NCBI RefSeq assembly: GCF_024102715.1
Contig: NZ_JAGFJM010000060.1
Span: 1-54,383, forward strand
Direction: 5' to 3'
Length of the DNA: 54,383 bases
Origin: Nitrosomonas communis
Lineage (GTDB): Bacteria > Pseudomonadota > Gammaproteobacteria > Burkholderiales > Nitrosomonadaceae
The notes beneath the pieces were generated by a model. It was not told the origin of the DNA, did not search any database, and worked only from the letters and a program-made list of their open reading frames with translations. Each line of letters starts with the position of its first letter. Position 1 is the stretch's first letter. The position numbers were made by a program, and so were the translations under genes. Positions 31,657-40,958 of the stretch are shown in pieces.

Positions 31657-32520
31657 TTAACCTGGGTAAAGGCACCGATGTTCTAACGCAGGCAAGCTTG
31701 CACGTACGCTGGATTGGTACGCATGATCCAACATCGCCACTACTACTCCTGGTCCACGCGCCAGCCGGTCAATCACAACACCCCACGGGTCAACAATCAT
31801 ACTATCTCCATTGGTTTCACGCCCGCTGACATGAAATCCTCCCTGTGCCGGCGCTATCACATACGCCTGATTCTCTATCGCGCGCGCGCGAATCAACGTT
31901 TCCCAATGCGCTTTACCGGTAATGGCAGTAAAAGCAGACGGTGCCAGAATAATATCAACTTTCCCCATCAGACGATAAAGTTCGGGAAATCTGAGATCAT
32001 AGCAAATAGACAAACCTATTCGCCCGAAAGGAGAATCCAATGCAACAACTTTATTGCCGGCCTCGATTGTTTTTTCTTCCGCAAAACGCTCATTACCCAA
32101 TGCAAAGCCAAATAAATGAATTTTATCGTAACGCGCCACCTGCTTGCCTGTATCATCATAAACCAGGCAGCTATTATAAATCTTATCAGGCATATGAGAC
32201 ACCAATGGCACCGATCCGCCCACCAACCAAATCCCAAAACGCTTAGCCGTCTCACTCAAAAATGATTGAACCATGCCTTCGCCTGGCTGTTCACGAACAC
32301 TTAATTTATCCGTATCCTGCAGCCCCATAATACAGAAATATTCCGGCAGCACAACCAGCTTCGCTTCCTGTGATACTGCCAACTCAATTAAGCGTAACGC
32401 CTCTTCCAGATTTGCAGATACACTTGGCCCTGACGCCATCTGGATAGCCGCAACACACAATTGACTATCACTTCTCTTTTCTGACAAATGCTCCGAGAAA
32501 ATGTTCGAATGACTCAACAT
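31657..32520 (-). CDS. Carbon-nitrogen hydrolase (Nit1-like, deaminated-glutathione amidase type)
   Basis: A nitrilase-superfamily amidase. The ATG at 32520 has GGGGGAA shortly upstream and gives 287 residues; the longer frame uses GTG. The catalytic triad is visible: Glu in LVVLPEYFCIMGL, Lys in RYDKIHLFGF, and Cys in GLSICYDLRFPELYR. The RFPELYR context after the cysteine and the yhdP/tldD neighbourhood match the Nit1/YbeM-like branch, which repairs deaminated glutathione. The exact substrate is inferred. About 14 N-terminal residues precede the usual domain start. Confidence 0.88.
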   Translation of the reverse strand: MLSHSNIFSEHLSEKRSDSQLCVAAIQMASGPSVSANLEEALRLIELAVSQEAKLVVLPEYFCIMGLQDTDKLSVREQPGEGMVQSFLSETAKRFGIWLVGGSVPLVSHMPDKIYNSCLVYDDTGKQVARYDKIHLFGFALGNERFAEEKTIEAGNKVVALDSPFGRIGLSICYDLRFPELYRLMGKVDIILAPSAFTAITGKAHWETLIRARAIENQAYVIAPAQGGFHVSGRETNGDSMIVDPWGVVIDRLARGPGVVVAMLDHAYQSSVRASLPALEHRCLYPG

Positions 32521-32679
32521 GATTTCCCCCAGCACAACCACTTATTGCTGCTCACTCCAGGCAAGCAAGAAATCATACTTACAAAAGCAACCAGGCAATT
32601 CATAAAATTTGTCCCTCCCCAAGAAAAGCAATCAACAGCGGTCAATTTCATCTTATTCTTGTATTCTGGCTGTGATCCC

Positions 32680-35600
32680 TTAATTTTTTTGTGAACTTTG
32701 CGATTTAACGACGATGGGTTCAGCCCATGTGCCTGTTATAGCATATTCGTTAAACAAAACACGATCAAATGGATCTTTCAAAGACTGGCTTGCAATCATG
32801 GAAGCAATCCCTGCTACTGGGGTAGCCAGTCCAAGCGAAGGAAACATTTTAACCAGGAGTGCCTGAGTTTCTTCCACCAGATCAATTTCTCCGCTGACAG
32901 CAAGATAGGCTGCGCTTCCCGCAATCTGCAGCTCATCTGTTACCGCCACACCTCTGGTGATTCTAACATCGCCCAATATATCATCGAAACCAAAACCTTG
33001 ACTGAATACATCGTAAAAATCCAATGTCAGTCTGCGAGGAAGTGATTTTAGATCAAAAATCCCAAGCAATTTACTCACCCCCGGTTTGAATTTGGTAAAT
33101 TGTCCGCGCTGCGCAGTTACTTGCAGATCGCCAGACAAAGAAGGAAAATCGATGGAGAAAGGCTTTCCTATCCATGCCAGTGAACCTTCCAGCTTGCCTT
33201 TCCCACGTGCAATACGTCCCGGGTAGCCCAAACGCGTTAAGAATTTGCCTATACTCCTTGCTTGCAGTTTAACTTCAGCCTGCATCTGAAATGGTGCAAT
33301 GCGATTCTGCCATACACCCTGCACTAAAAGGGAACTGTCAGCATGCATGATCTGCAGTTTATCGATATGCCAGCCATCTTTTTGCTGATGCGCCAACAAT
33401 TCCAATTTGCCTAATAATTTTTCTCCGGCAAGAAACTTGTCAGCATGCAGATCCATGACAGGCCAATCCCTGGGTTGATTCTTTTTTTCTGCTGCCAGGT
33501 CAGATTCTGGAATGGCCTCTGGCATGACTAACTTTTTTAATCGTGCATATGCCTTCTTCCTGCCCGCATCCCAATTGATATCACCGGTAACTTCTTTGCT
33601 TGCAACAGAGGTACGCCATATCCCACCCTGTTTACTGGCATCCAAGACAAATTCATTGAAACGGCTTCCTAAAAAATCAAGTCTGCCGATGTGCAGGTTA
33701 AAATCGATCCGATCTGTCAGCAATGCTGCTTTGATACCCCGGCCAGATTGGCCAGATAGTGCAGCAATTTCATCATGCCGCTCGAAAAGTTCTTTCCACC
33801 GATCCCATTCCAGCACAGAAATCGTACCATGCGCCAATGTAACAGCACTTGCAGGTAATTCAACAGGTGCTGTACCAAAACTCAGCACACCACGCACTGG
33901 AGAATAGCCGCTATTCCCCTCCCGTACGCGTTGAATTTCTGCCGTAACGACCTCCCCGTAACGAAAGCGCAACACTTCATGCTCTGAATCAACGGATTTC
34001 TTCACAAACCTAAGAGGAATCGTTTCTTCGGCGAATTTGGAAAAAGGTTCGGGTAATGATGAAGTCGCTCCCGCTAACGTTGATTCAACCATCACATCTA
34101 TCCCTTTTTCGCCGATGTCAAGCACTGCCGACCAATCAGTCGCTCCCTGCATAAATTGTGTCCACAACTGCAAGGTACCTGTCGCTTGCTCAGATTTGGA
34201 TGAATACAAACGATCGAAATCAGCCCTCCCGCTCGCCTCAATGCGCATACTGCCGTCCGGCAAAGCAGTTGAGCTCATCGTCAGTGGACCACCCATCATT
34301 TGCCCATTCATCTTCTCAATAGCCCAACTAGACTGAGTGAAAGCAAGCAAACCATTGATTTTACTCAAAGCAGGCAAACCATGACCTAAATCGATTTTAT
34401 TATCGATAAACTGATAACGGCCCGTGAGTTCAATACCCCTATCATTGTCGCGTTTTGCACTTATTGGCATCGCTAATTTCAGCTGCAATTTGCCGTTACC
34501 GTCAACATGGCCTTGACGGGAAAAATCAGCAGCATAAGGATACAGAGGACTTTTTTCGAGCAAGTTAATAATTTTTTGAGTAGCTCCCTCTGCCTCTCCT
34601 GTCAGGTATAAAACAGAGTCCGGGGCATGCAAATTTGCCATCTGCAGCCGGCCATTCTTCAATACAATACCCGCCATCTTTGCACGCGAAACCATCATTT
34701 CGAGCTGATTATCCTGGAACGTAAGGGCGGCCTGCATGTCGGTCACGCCCGGCCACCCTTCTGGCAAATTCACTGTCGTGTCAATGATTTTAGTTTGCAG
34801 CTTTAAAGCAAGTGTATTGCGCTGATCAGAAAAAAGCTTATCCACATCACCGTGAATATGAAATTTAGCTTCATCCAATCGACCTGCCACGATGGTCTTC
34901 CCCAGCCAGTTTTGCGCAGCCTCCTGATCAATCAGGGATGCCATATAGCGCTTGATATAATTTACATCTGCAGTCGCCAGTTCTCCTGACAGATCAATTG
35001 TGTCTGCTTGGTCTGAGGCATCCTGGTAGCGGCCATGGATCATTCCGGACATATGGCGGTTAGCAAAAGCAATACGATTGAATTCAAACAAGGTCTTATC
35101 CTGCCCAGACGATATCTTCCAATTGATCTGCGCGAAGAGTCGGTCAAACTCAAGCGGCTCATCAAATGTTTCGCTCAATTCCATACTGACTTCAGCAGAA
35201 TCGAGGCCGAGTGTGCCGCCTCGTTCAGTTACATCGACGCTCCCGCTCATCCCGCTTACTGAGGAAACTTTACCAAAATCATTTATAGTCAAGTCATGGA
35301 AGCGCCCTTCCACACTAAAAGATAAAGGTTTTGCCCAATCACCATGCCAATAGATTTGCGCATGCTCGATTATCCCCTTAGGAGACAATTCACTGAGCTG
35401 GTCGAGCTGCTTACGCAACGAACTATCAATCGGCAGGTAACTTGCCAGGGAAGCAACCATATTCAAATCAAGATCATCCAGCCAAAGCCTGTTCTCCCCG
35501 TGCACAACTCCCTGCAATTCATGCCTTTGCCATAAGATACTCACCGGTTTGGTGAACAATTCATTTTCAATAGCGATACTTAACTGACGGGCAAACCACA

Positions 35601-36558
35601 CATTTCCCTGCTGCTTTGTACCATCGCTTCCTTTCCATCCCACGCGGCCGCGCAAATGCTCAAGCTCAAGCTTCGGCAGATCCTTTGCCCGATGCATCCG
35701 CGCCCGATGAAGATTCACATCAGCCGTCCAGTAAGCGACAGATTGGTCTTCCCATCCAATCCAGGCACGGAAAGCGCCGCTGCCGTGATCAAATTCCAGC
35801 TCTTCAGGGAACGATAACCAGGTTTGTAAAGTGGCCAGATCCACATGATTCAATTGGGCGAATAACCGCCCGCGCCACTGGCCCAATGTATTGACCGATG
35901 CGCCGGTGAAATCACCGCGGATATCCACGGGCGCAGCCACTTCATCTGGCGGCGTTGCCCGCAACCCGAAACGGTGCTGGCCATCCTTGTTATGCATACG
36001 TAAATCTACTTTTTTCAAATTTAGCACGGGAGCAGCACGCAGTTCATCCAGCCAATGAATGTCTGCGCCATGAACAATGAGCTGACGCTGACGTAATAGC
36101 CAATCGAAAAAGCTATTGCCAGCCTCCGCTTGTTCAAAGGCGCCGCCCGCGATATGGATCACCCCTTCTGCGTCACGGCGAATGATCAGCGTGGGCCGTT
36201 CAATTCTGATTTTACGAAAACGCAATTCGCCATGCAGCAGCGACAGCCAGGAAAGTGTTCCATCCAACTCGGTCAGAATCAAAACAGGGATGCCGCGCTC
36301 ATCATGTACGCGCACCCCGTGCAACCGTAAGTACGGATGTAACCCGTCCCAGTTTGCGTCAATACTTTCTATGCTGATCTCTTGCCCGGCAATCTGAGAA
36401 ATGGCCGCGGCAATGTGCGGGCGATACTGCTCAATATTGGGCAGCAGCCAATAACGCAAGGCCAGCAGCAATAAAGAAAAAAACATGGTGAGCGCAAAGA
36501 CAGCTCTCACAAACCAGCGCAAGGTGAACATGCTATGCTTAACAAAGGAATGCTTCAT
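32680..36558 (-). CDS. yhdP: AsmA-like envelope protein YhdP
   Basis: YhdP is one of the large AsmA-like proteins thought to form bridges for phospholipid movement between inner and outer membranes. The 1292-residue protein has a single N-terminal membrane anchor (residues about 13-34). A long repetitive beta-rich periplasmic body follows, with the family opening LPNIEQYRPHIAAAISQIAG and EISIESIDANWDGLHPYLRL. The C-terminal DUF3971/AsmA2 region includes GVSKLLGIFDLKSLPRRLTL, DVFSQGFGFDDI and the conserved tail YAITGTWAEPIV. The size is typical (about 1270). It diverges from glnE, and is followed by the amidase and tldD genes. Confidence 0.93.
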   Translation of the reverse strand: MKHSFVKHSMFTLRWFVRAVFALTMFFSLLLLALRYWLLPNIEQYRPHIAAAISQIAGQEISIESIDANWDGLHPYLRLHGVRVHDERGIPVLILTELDGTLSWLSLLHGELRFRKIRIERPTLIIRRDAEGVIHIAGGAFEQAEAGNSFFDWLLRQRQLIVHGADIHWLDELRAAPVLNLKKVDLRMHNKDGQHRFGLRATPPDEVAAPVDIRGDFTGASVNTLGQWRGRLFAQLNHVDLATLQTWLSFPEELEFDHGSGAFRAWIGWEDQSVAYWTADVNLHRARMHRAKDLPKLELEHLRGRVGWKGSDGTKQQGNVWFARQLSIAIENELFTKPVSILWQRHELQGVVHGENRLWLDDLDLNMVASLASYLPIDSSLRKQLDQLSELSPKGIIEHAQIYWHGDWAKPLSFSVEGRFHDLTINDFGKVSSVSGMSGSVDVTERGGTLGLDSAEVSMELSETFDEPLEFDRLFAQINWKISSGQDKTLFEFNRIAFANRHMSGMIHGRYQDASDQADTIDLSGELATADVNYIKRYMASLIDQEAAQNWLGKTIVAGRLDEAKFHIHGDVDKLFSDQRNTLALKLQTKIIDTTVNLPEGWPGVTDMQAALTFQDNQLEMMVSRAKMAGIVLKNGRLQMANLHAPDSVLYLTGEAEGATQKIINLLEKSPLYPYAADFSRQGHVDGNGKLQLKLAMPISAKRDNDRGIELTGRYQFIDNKIDLGHGLPALSKINGLLAFTQSSWAIEKMNGQMMGGPLTMSSTALPDGSMRIEASGRADFDRLYSSKSEQATGTLQLWTQFMQGATDWSAVLDIGEKGIDVMVESTLAGATSSLPEPFSKFAEETIPLRFVKKSVDSEHEVLRFRYGEVVTAEIQRVREGNSGYSPVRGVLSFGTAPVELPASAVTLAHGTISVLEWDRWKELFERHDEIAALSGQSGRGIKAALLTDRIDFNLHIGRLDFLGSRFNEFVLDASKQGGIWRTSVASKEVTGDINWDAGRKKAYARLKKLVMPEAIPESDLAAEKKNQPRDWPVMDLHADKFLAGEKLLGKLELLAHQQKDGWHIDKLQIMHADSSLLVQGVWQNRIAPFQMQAEVKLQARSIGKFLTRLGYPGRIARGKGKLEGSLAWIGKPFSIDFPSLSGDLQVTAQRGQFTKFKPGVSKLLGIFDLKSLPRRLTLDFYDVFSQGFGFDDILGDVRITRGVAVTDELQIAGSAAYLAVSGEIDLVEETQALLVKMFPSLGLATPVAGIASMIASQSLKDPFDRVLFNEYAITGTWAEPIVVKSQSSQKN

Positions 36559-36760
36559 GGCGCAATTTAATAAGAAACACAGTTTTATCCCGCAAAACTG
36601 TTGAATACTTAGAAAGTAAAAAAGGAGAGTTGGATAACAATATATCTAATAGATATGGCACTTCGTCATGTCCGCAACCCGGAAACCTAGCACAGCACAC
36701 TCCTACGGATACGCATGACAGGTGTTAACAAACCAAGAATATGTTATTTTAACCTTGAAT

Positions 36761-39559
36761 ATGTTTTTACACACCATCCAACCATCCACCGAATCAACGC
36801 TGGACAGCATTCTTCCCTTCAACCGCTACGCGCAACGCCTATTAGAGGGCGAACCTGAATTACGCACCTATCTTCTGGAAAATCTGCATCGTCCCTTTTT
36901 ACGCGAGGAAATGCGGGCATTCCTGGAAACTGCCTGCCCAACAAACCCAATTCTAGATGAAACAAGCTTGCATAGCGCTTTGCGCAAACTGCGCAAACGG
37001 GTCATCCTGCGCCTGGCTGCGCGTGATCTGGCCGGCATGGCGGATCTGACCGAAGTCATGGTTACCATGACCAATTTAGCGGAGATCGCCATTCAGTTTG
37101 CCCTCACGCATCATCAAAACTGGCTGACTGATCCCAGCCAGTTTGGCACACCTATTGGTGAAAAAAGCGTATCTGCCCAGCAATTATTAGTAGTCGCCAT
37201 GGGCAAACTGGGAGGAGGCGAGCTCAACGTCTCATCCGACGTCGATCTGATTTTCATCTACCCGGAAGATGGTGAGACCAATGGTAAAAAATCTATTTCC
37301 AATCATAATTTCTTTGCTCGCCTGGGACGCAAGCTGATCGCCAGTCTGAATGATTATACCGTGGATGGTTATGTGTTTCGGGTCGATATGCGCTTGCGCC
37401 CCCATGGGGAAAACAGTCCGCTGGCAATCAGCTTTGCCATGCTTGAAGACTATTTCATCAGCCAGGGACGGGAATGGGAGCGGCATGCCTGGCTTAAAAG
37501 CCGTGTCATTGCCGGCCCTGCTGCAGCGACAGCGATTCTGATGGAAGAAATCACCCGTCCGTTTGTCTTTCGCAAATATCTGGATTTTGAGGCTTATGAA
37601 GCCATGCGCCGCCTGCACGCGCAACTGCGCAAGGAAGTCGATCGCCGTGAAATGCATGACAACATTAAACTGGGCCCTGGCGGCATCCGAGAAATTGAAT
37701 TTATCACACAGGTTTTCCAGCTGATACGCGGCGGGCGGGATGCAGATCTGTGCATTCGCCCTACCCTGACTGCCTTGCAGCGCCTGCAGCAGAAACAACC
37801 CATACCTGCTCAAGCCATCACTGAACTGATTGATGCCTACCGCTTTCTGCGCAAGCTGGAACATCGCCTGCAATATCTGGATGATCAACAAACCCAGAAT
37901 CTGCCCGACGATGCTGAAGATCAGGAATTAATTGCCGCAGCCATGGGCTATGCCCACTTTGCCGACTTTCTGCAACAACTCGATATTCACCGCAATAATG
38001 TCACCCGTCATTTTGAATTGATCTTTGCCGCCCCGCGCACCTCTCCAGCCCATGACATCCTGGCAAGCTTCTGGCAGGCACAGAGCGGAGACAGCACCCA
38101 GGTGGAAGCCGCCACTACCCAGCTGACTACACTGGGATTTGCCGAACCTGAAAAAATCTCGGTGCGCATTCAGCAATTCTATGGCGGTTATTTTTTCCAG
38201 CAATTGCCGCCGGCTACCCAGCAAAAAATCAAGTCGCTGATGCCCATCCTGGTGGAAGCAATTGCCCAGTTTCCACCAGTGGAAGTCACGCTCGAGCGCA
38301 TGCTGCAACTACTGAAACTTATCAGTCAACACGCAGCCTATCTGGCCCTGCTGCGAGAACATCCGCAAACCCTGCCGCGAGTCACCAAGCTGGTCAGCTC
38401 CAGCCAATGGGCAAGCGATTATTTAGGCAGGCACCCCATTCTGCTGGATCAACTGTTAACGCCACGCGGCCTGTATCAACTGCCAGACTGGCCTGTGCTC
38501 AGACAAGAACTGGCACGCCAGCTCAACCATGCCGATAGCCCCAAAAGCAATATTACCGAATGGCAAATGGACGTACTGCGGCATTTCCAGCATGCGCAGG
38601 TTTTCCGCTTACTGGCGATCGATCTGGAAGGAAAGCTGTTGCTGGAAACACTCAGCGATCATCTGACTGAGCTGGCCGATCTGATGCTCGACAACGTGCT
38701 CAACCTTGCCTGGCGTGGGCTCAAGAAAAAACATCGCGAGCAGCCCGCCTTTGCCATCATCGGCTATGGCAAACTGGGCGGCAAGGAACTCGGTTATGCC
38801 TCCGATCTCGACATCGTCTTTCTGTTCAAGGACAGTCACCCCGATGCGCTGGAGATCTACACCAAGCTGGGACAAAGCATCAACACCTGGCTCACCAGCC
38901 ACACCTCAGCCGGTGTCCTGTATGAAACTGATCTGCGCCTGCGTCCCGATGGCGCCAGTGGTCTTCTGGCTTGCTCGATCGAAGCGTTTGCTCAATACCA
39001 GCATGAACAGGCCTGGGTATGGGAACACCAGGCATTGACGCGCGCGCGCTTCGTCACAGGCGATCGGCAGCTTGGCAAAATCTTCGAGCAAATCCGCAAG
39101 GAGATTTTGTGCGAACAGCGCGATCTCACCCAGTTGCGGCAGCAAATTCTGTTGATGCGCGAAAAAATGCTGAATGCCCACCCCAACCCCACCGCACTGT
39201 TCGATATCAAACATGACCGCGGCGGCATCATCGATGTCGAATTCATGGTGCAGTATCTGGTGCTGGGTTATGCCCACGTCTATCCGCAACTCACCGGCAA
39301 TATCGGCAATATCGCCCTGCTGAAACTGGCGGGGGAACTGGCGCTCATCCCGGCCGAAGCCGCGCAACAGGTGCTCACCGCCTACCGTGAATTCCGCCGC
39401 CTGCAGCACCGCTTGAGATTGAGCGGTGATCCCGAATTGTCCGGCGCAACCGCTTCCCAGGAAAAATCCGCCGGCTTTGCGCGCATCGAAGCCGATGATT
39501 ATCTGAGTCATGCGCGCCTGGCGGTATTGCAACTGTGGGAACAGGTATTTGGCGGATAG
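36761..39559 (+). CDS. glnE: Bifunctional glutamine synthetase adenylyltransferase/adenylyl-removing enzyme
   Basis: GlnE attaches AMP to, and removes it from, glutamine synthetase according to nitrogen status signalled by PII. I prefer the ATG at 36761; a GTG 39 bases earlier is the alternative, and neither has a clear Shine-Dalgarno. The 932-residue protein has two nucleotidyltransferase domains. The N-terminal one contains GKLGGGELNVSSDVDLIFIY (deadenylylation) and the C-terminal one GKLGGKELGYASDLDIVFLF (adenylylation). Each is followed by a PII-uridylyl-transferase-like helical domain. The coding sequence is visibly richer in GC than the left half of the window. Confidence 0.96.
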   Translation: MFLHTIQPSTESTLDSILPFNRYAQRLLEGEPELRTYLLENLHRPFLREEMRAFLETACPTNPILDETSLHSALRKLRKRVILRLAARDLAGMADLTEVMVTMTNLAEIAIQFALTHHQNWLTDPSQFGTPIGEKSVSAQQLLVVAMGKLGGGELNVSSDVDLIFIYPEDGETNGKKSISNHNFFARLGRKLIASLNDYTVDGYVFRVDMRLRPHGENSPLAISFAMLEDYFISQGREWERHAWLKSRVIAGPAAATAILMEEITRPFVFRKYLDFEAYEAMRRLHAQLRKEVDRREMHDNIKLGPGGIREIEFITQVFQLIRGGRDADLCIRPTLTALQRLQQKQPIPAQAITELIDAYRFLRKLEHRLQYLDDQQTQNLPDDAEDQELIAAAMGYAHFADFLQQLDIHRNNVTRHFELIFAAPRTSPAHDILASFWQAQSGDSTQVEAATTQLTTLGFAEPEKISVRIQQFYGGYFFQQLPPATQQKIKSLMPILVEAIAQFPPVEVTLERMLQLLKLISQHAAYLALLREHPQTLPRVTKLVSSSQWASDYLGRHPILLDQLLTPRGLYQLPDWPVLRQELARQLNHADSPKSNITEWQMDVLRHFQHAQVFRLLAIDLEGKLLLETLSDHLTELADLMLDNVLNLAWRGLKKKHREQPAFAIIGYGKLGGKELGYASDLDIVFLFKDSHPDALEIYTKLGQSINTWLTSHTSAGVLYETDLRLRPDGASGLLACSIEAFAQYQHEQAWVWEHQALTRARFVTGDRQLGKIFEQIRKEILCEQRDLTQLRQQILLMREKMLNAHPNPTALFDIKHDRGGIIDVEFMVQYLVLGYAHVYPQLTGNIGNIALLKLAGELALIPAEAAQQVLTAYREFRRLQHRLRLSGDPELSGATASQEKSAGFARIEADDYLSHARLAVLQLWEQVFGG

Positions 39560-39730
39560 GCGCCAGCCAGACCTCTAATGCAATATTCATATTTTTTTAC
39601 TAAACTTTTTTCCATAGACAACCGTTATATTCCTTGCAACATTTTTTTAGCAAAAGATAGGGCGTAAATTCTGCGCATAAGATTTCCACCCGTCAGGCGG
39701 GCCATTTTTTAACTCAAAGGAGAATGATTC

Positions 39731-40150
39731 ATGCAACAAATGCAAAAAGGTTTTACCTTGATCGAATTGATGATCGTGGTGGCGATTATTGGTATTTTGG
39801 CGGCAGTGGCGATTCCGGCTTATCAAAATTACATCAAGAAATCAGCATATACTGAAGTGACTGGTGCTATGGCACCATATAAAATGGCCGTTGTTGAATG
39901 TTTCAATGCTACTGGTACAGTAACTGGTTGTGACACTGGAGCAAATGGTATACCACCTGTTCCATCCGCAGATGGAACTAAGGCATTCAAAAATCTCTCA
40001 GTTAAAGATGGCGTAATAACTGCCACAGCAAACGCCTACAAAGGAATTGCAGCAACCGATCAGTGCATCCTCACACCTACTCCCTCTGCTGGCCGTCTCA
40101 TTTGGGCGTATAGTGACAAATGTCTAGATAATGGTTACGTTACCAACTAA
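39731..40150 (+). CDS. pilA: Type IV major pilin-like protein
   Basis: A type IVa prepilin. The 139-residue product has a six-residue leader ending in Gly, cleaved before Phe by the prepilin peptidase ([20 protein letters not shown]), with Glu at mature position 5 for assembly. The globular domain has four cysteines (57, 67, 112, 131). The last pair would form the C-terminal D-loop disulfide. AAAGGAG lies eight bases upstream of the ATG. It is separated from glnE by about 170 bases. No own terminator follows closely; transcription would run into the repeat array, where the first intrinsic terminator lies about 210 bases downstream. Confidence 0.94.
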   Translation: MQQMQKGFTLIELMIVVAIIGILAAVAIPAYQNYIKKSAYTEVTGAMAPYKMAVVECFNATGTVTGCDTGANGIPPVPSADGTKAFKNLSVKDGVITATANAYKGIAATDQCILTPTPSAGRLIWAYSDKCLDNGYVTN

Positions 40151-40359
40151 CCCGCGTAAGGCGCAATAACCATCGGGCATTGCGCCATATGTGCCCATAT
40201 CGAACTTCCGGTGCTACAAGCTGCACTCTACAACCCGCGTAAGGCGCAATAACCACCGGGCATTGCGCCATATGTACCCATATTGAACTTCCGGTGCAAT
40301 GCGCTGCGCTTATTGCACCCTACAAGCCGCCCCCTACAAGTTGTATCCCACTGCCTGAG

Positions 40360-40389
40360 CCACCCTCGGAAAACCCTGGGTGGTTTTTT
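40360..40389 (+). terminator. Intrinsic terminator, array unit 2
   Basis: Stem CCACCC (40360-40365) and GGGTGG (40378-40383) around a 12-base loop, followed directly by six T. It is the first strong plus-strand terminator after pilA and probably ends its transcript. Confidence 0.8.
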
Positions 40390-40562
40390 ATGGCTATTTT
40401 TCCTTTTCTGCTTTTACACCAACCCGCGTAGGGCGCAATAACCATCGGGTATTGCGCCATATGTGCCCATATCGAACTTCCGGTGCAATGCGCTGCGCTT
40501 ATTGCACCCTACAAATTGCACCCTACAAGCTGCACCTTACAAGTTGTATCCCACTGCCTGAG

Positions 40563-40593
40563 CCACCCTCGGAAAACCCTGGGTGGTTTTTTT
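40563..40593 (+). terminator. Intrinsic terminator, array unit 3
   Basis: A second copy of the same hairpin: CCACCC (40563-40568), GGGTGG (40581-40586), then seven T. Confidence 0.78.
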
Positions 40594-40766
40594 ATGGCTA
40601 TTCTTCCTTTTATGCTTCTACACCCGCCCGCGTAAGGCGCAATAACCATCGGGCATTGCGCCATATGTGCCCATATCGAACTTCCGGTGCAATGCGCTAC
40701 GCTTATTGCACCCTACAAGCTGCACCCTACAAGCCGCCCCCTACAAGTTGTATCCCACCGCCTGAG

Positions 40767-40798
40767 CCGCCCTCGGAAAACCCCTGGGTGGTTTTTTT
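40767..40798 (+). terminator. Intrinsic terminator, array unit 4
   Basis: A third copy. The left arm is CCGCCC (40767-40772) and the right arm GGGTGG (40786-40791), so one A-to-G change is tolerated as a G-U pair. It is followed by seven T. The preserved pairing suggests that the structure, not just the sequence, is retained. Confidence 0.78.
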
Positions 40799-40958
40799 AT
40801 GGCTATTTTTCCTTTTATGCTTCTACACCCGCCCGCGTAAGGCGCAATAACCATCGGGCATTGCGCCATATGTGCCCATATCGAACTTCCGGTGCAATGC
40901 GCTGCGCTTATTGCACCCTACATGAAACATGCTGGGTAATGATAGAGGGGCACAGATA

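Larger units (their letters stand above)
40151..40921. repeat. REP/BIME array behind pilA (five copies)
   Basis: Five copies of one composite element begin at 40151, 40234, 40423, 40627 and 40832 (steps 83, 189, 204 and 205 bases). Each holds palindrome 1, GGCGCAAT...ATTGCGCC with an 11-base loop, preceded by GTAA or GTAG. Copies 2-5 also hold palindrome 2, GGTGCAAT...ATTGCACC, which on the minus strand is preceded by GTAG. Copy 1 lacks palindrome 2. A variable number of CTACAAG-containing 14-base microrepeats and an intrinsic terminator hairpin follow in three units. The architecture (GTAG foot plus imperfect palindrome, in inverted pairs) is that of REP elements organised as BIMEs. Confidence 0.88.

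Noticed and set aside
36868-39590. Several long minus-strand open frames across glnE (up to 219 codons)
   Set aside because: Shadow frames in GC-rich coding DNA; the plus-strand protein has full-length family motifs.
40151-40921. CRISPR array
   Set aside because: Repeat units are 83-205 bases, palindromic, with related rather than unique sequence between them, and no cas genes are near.
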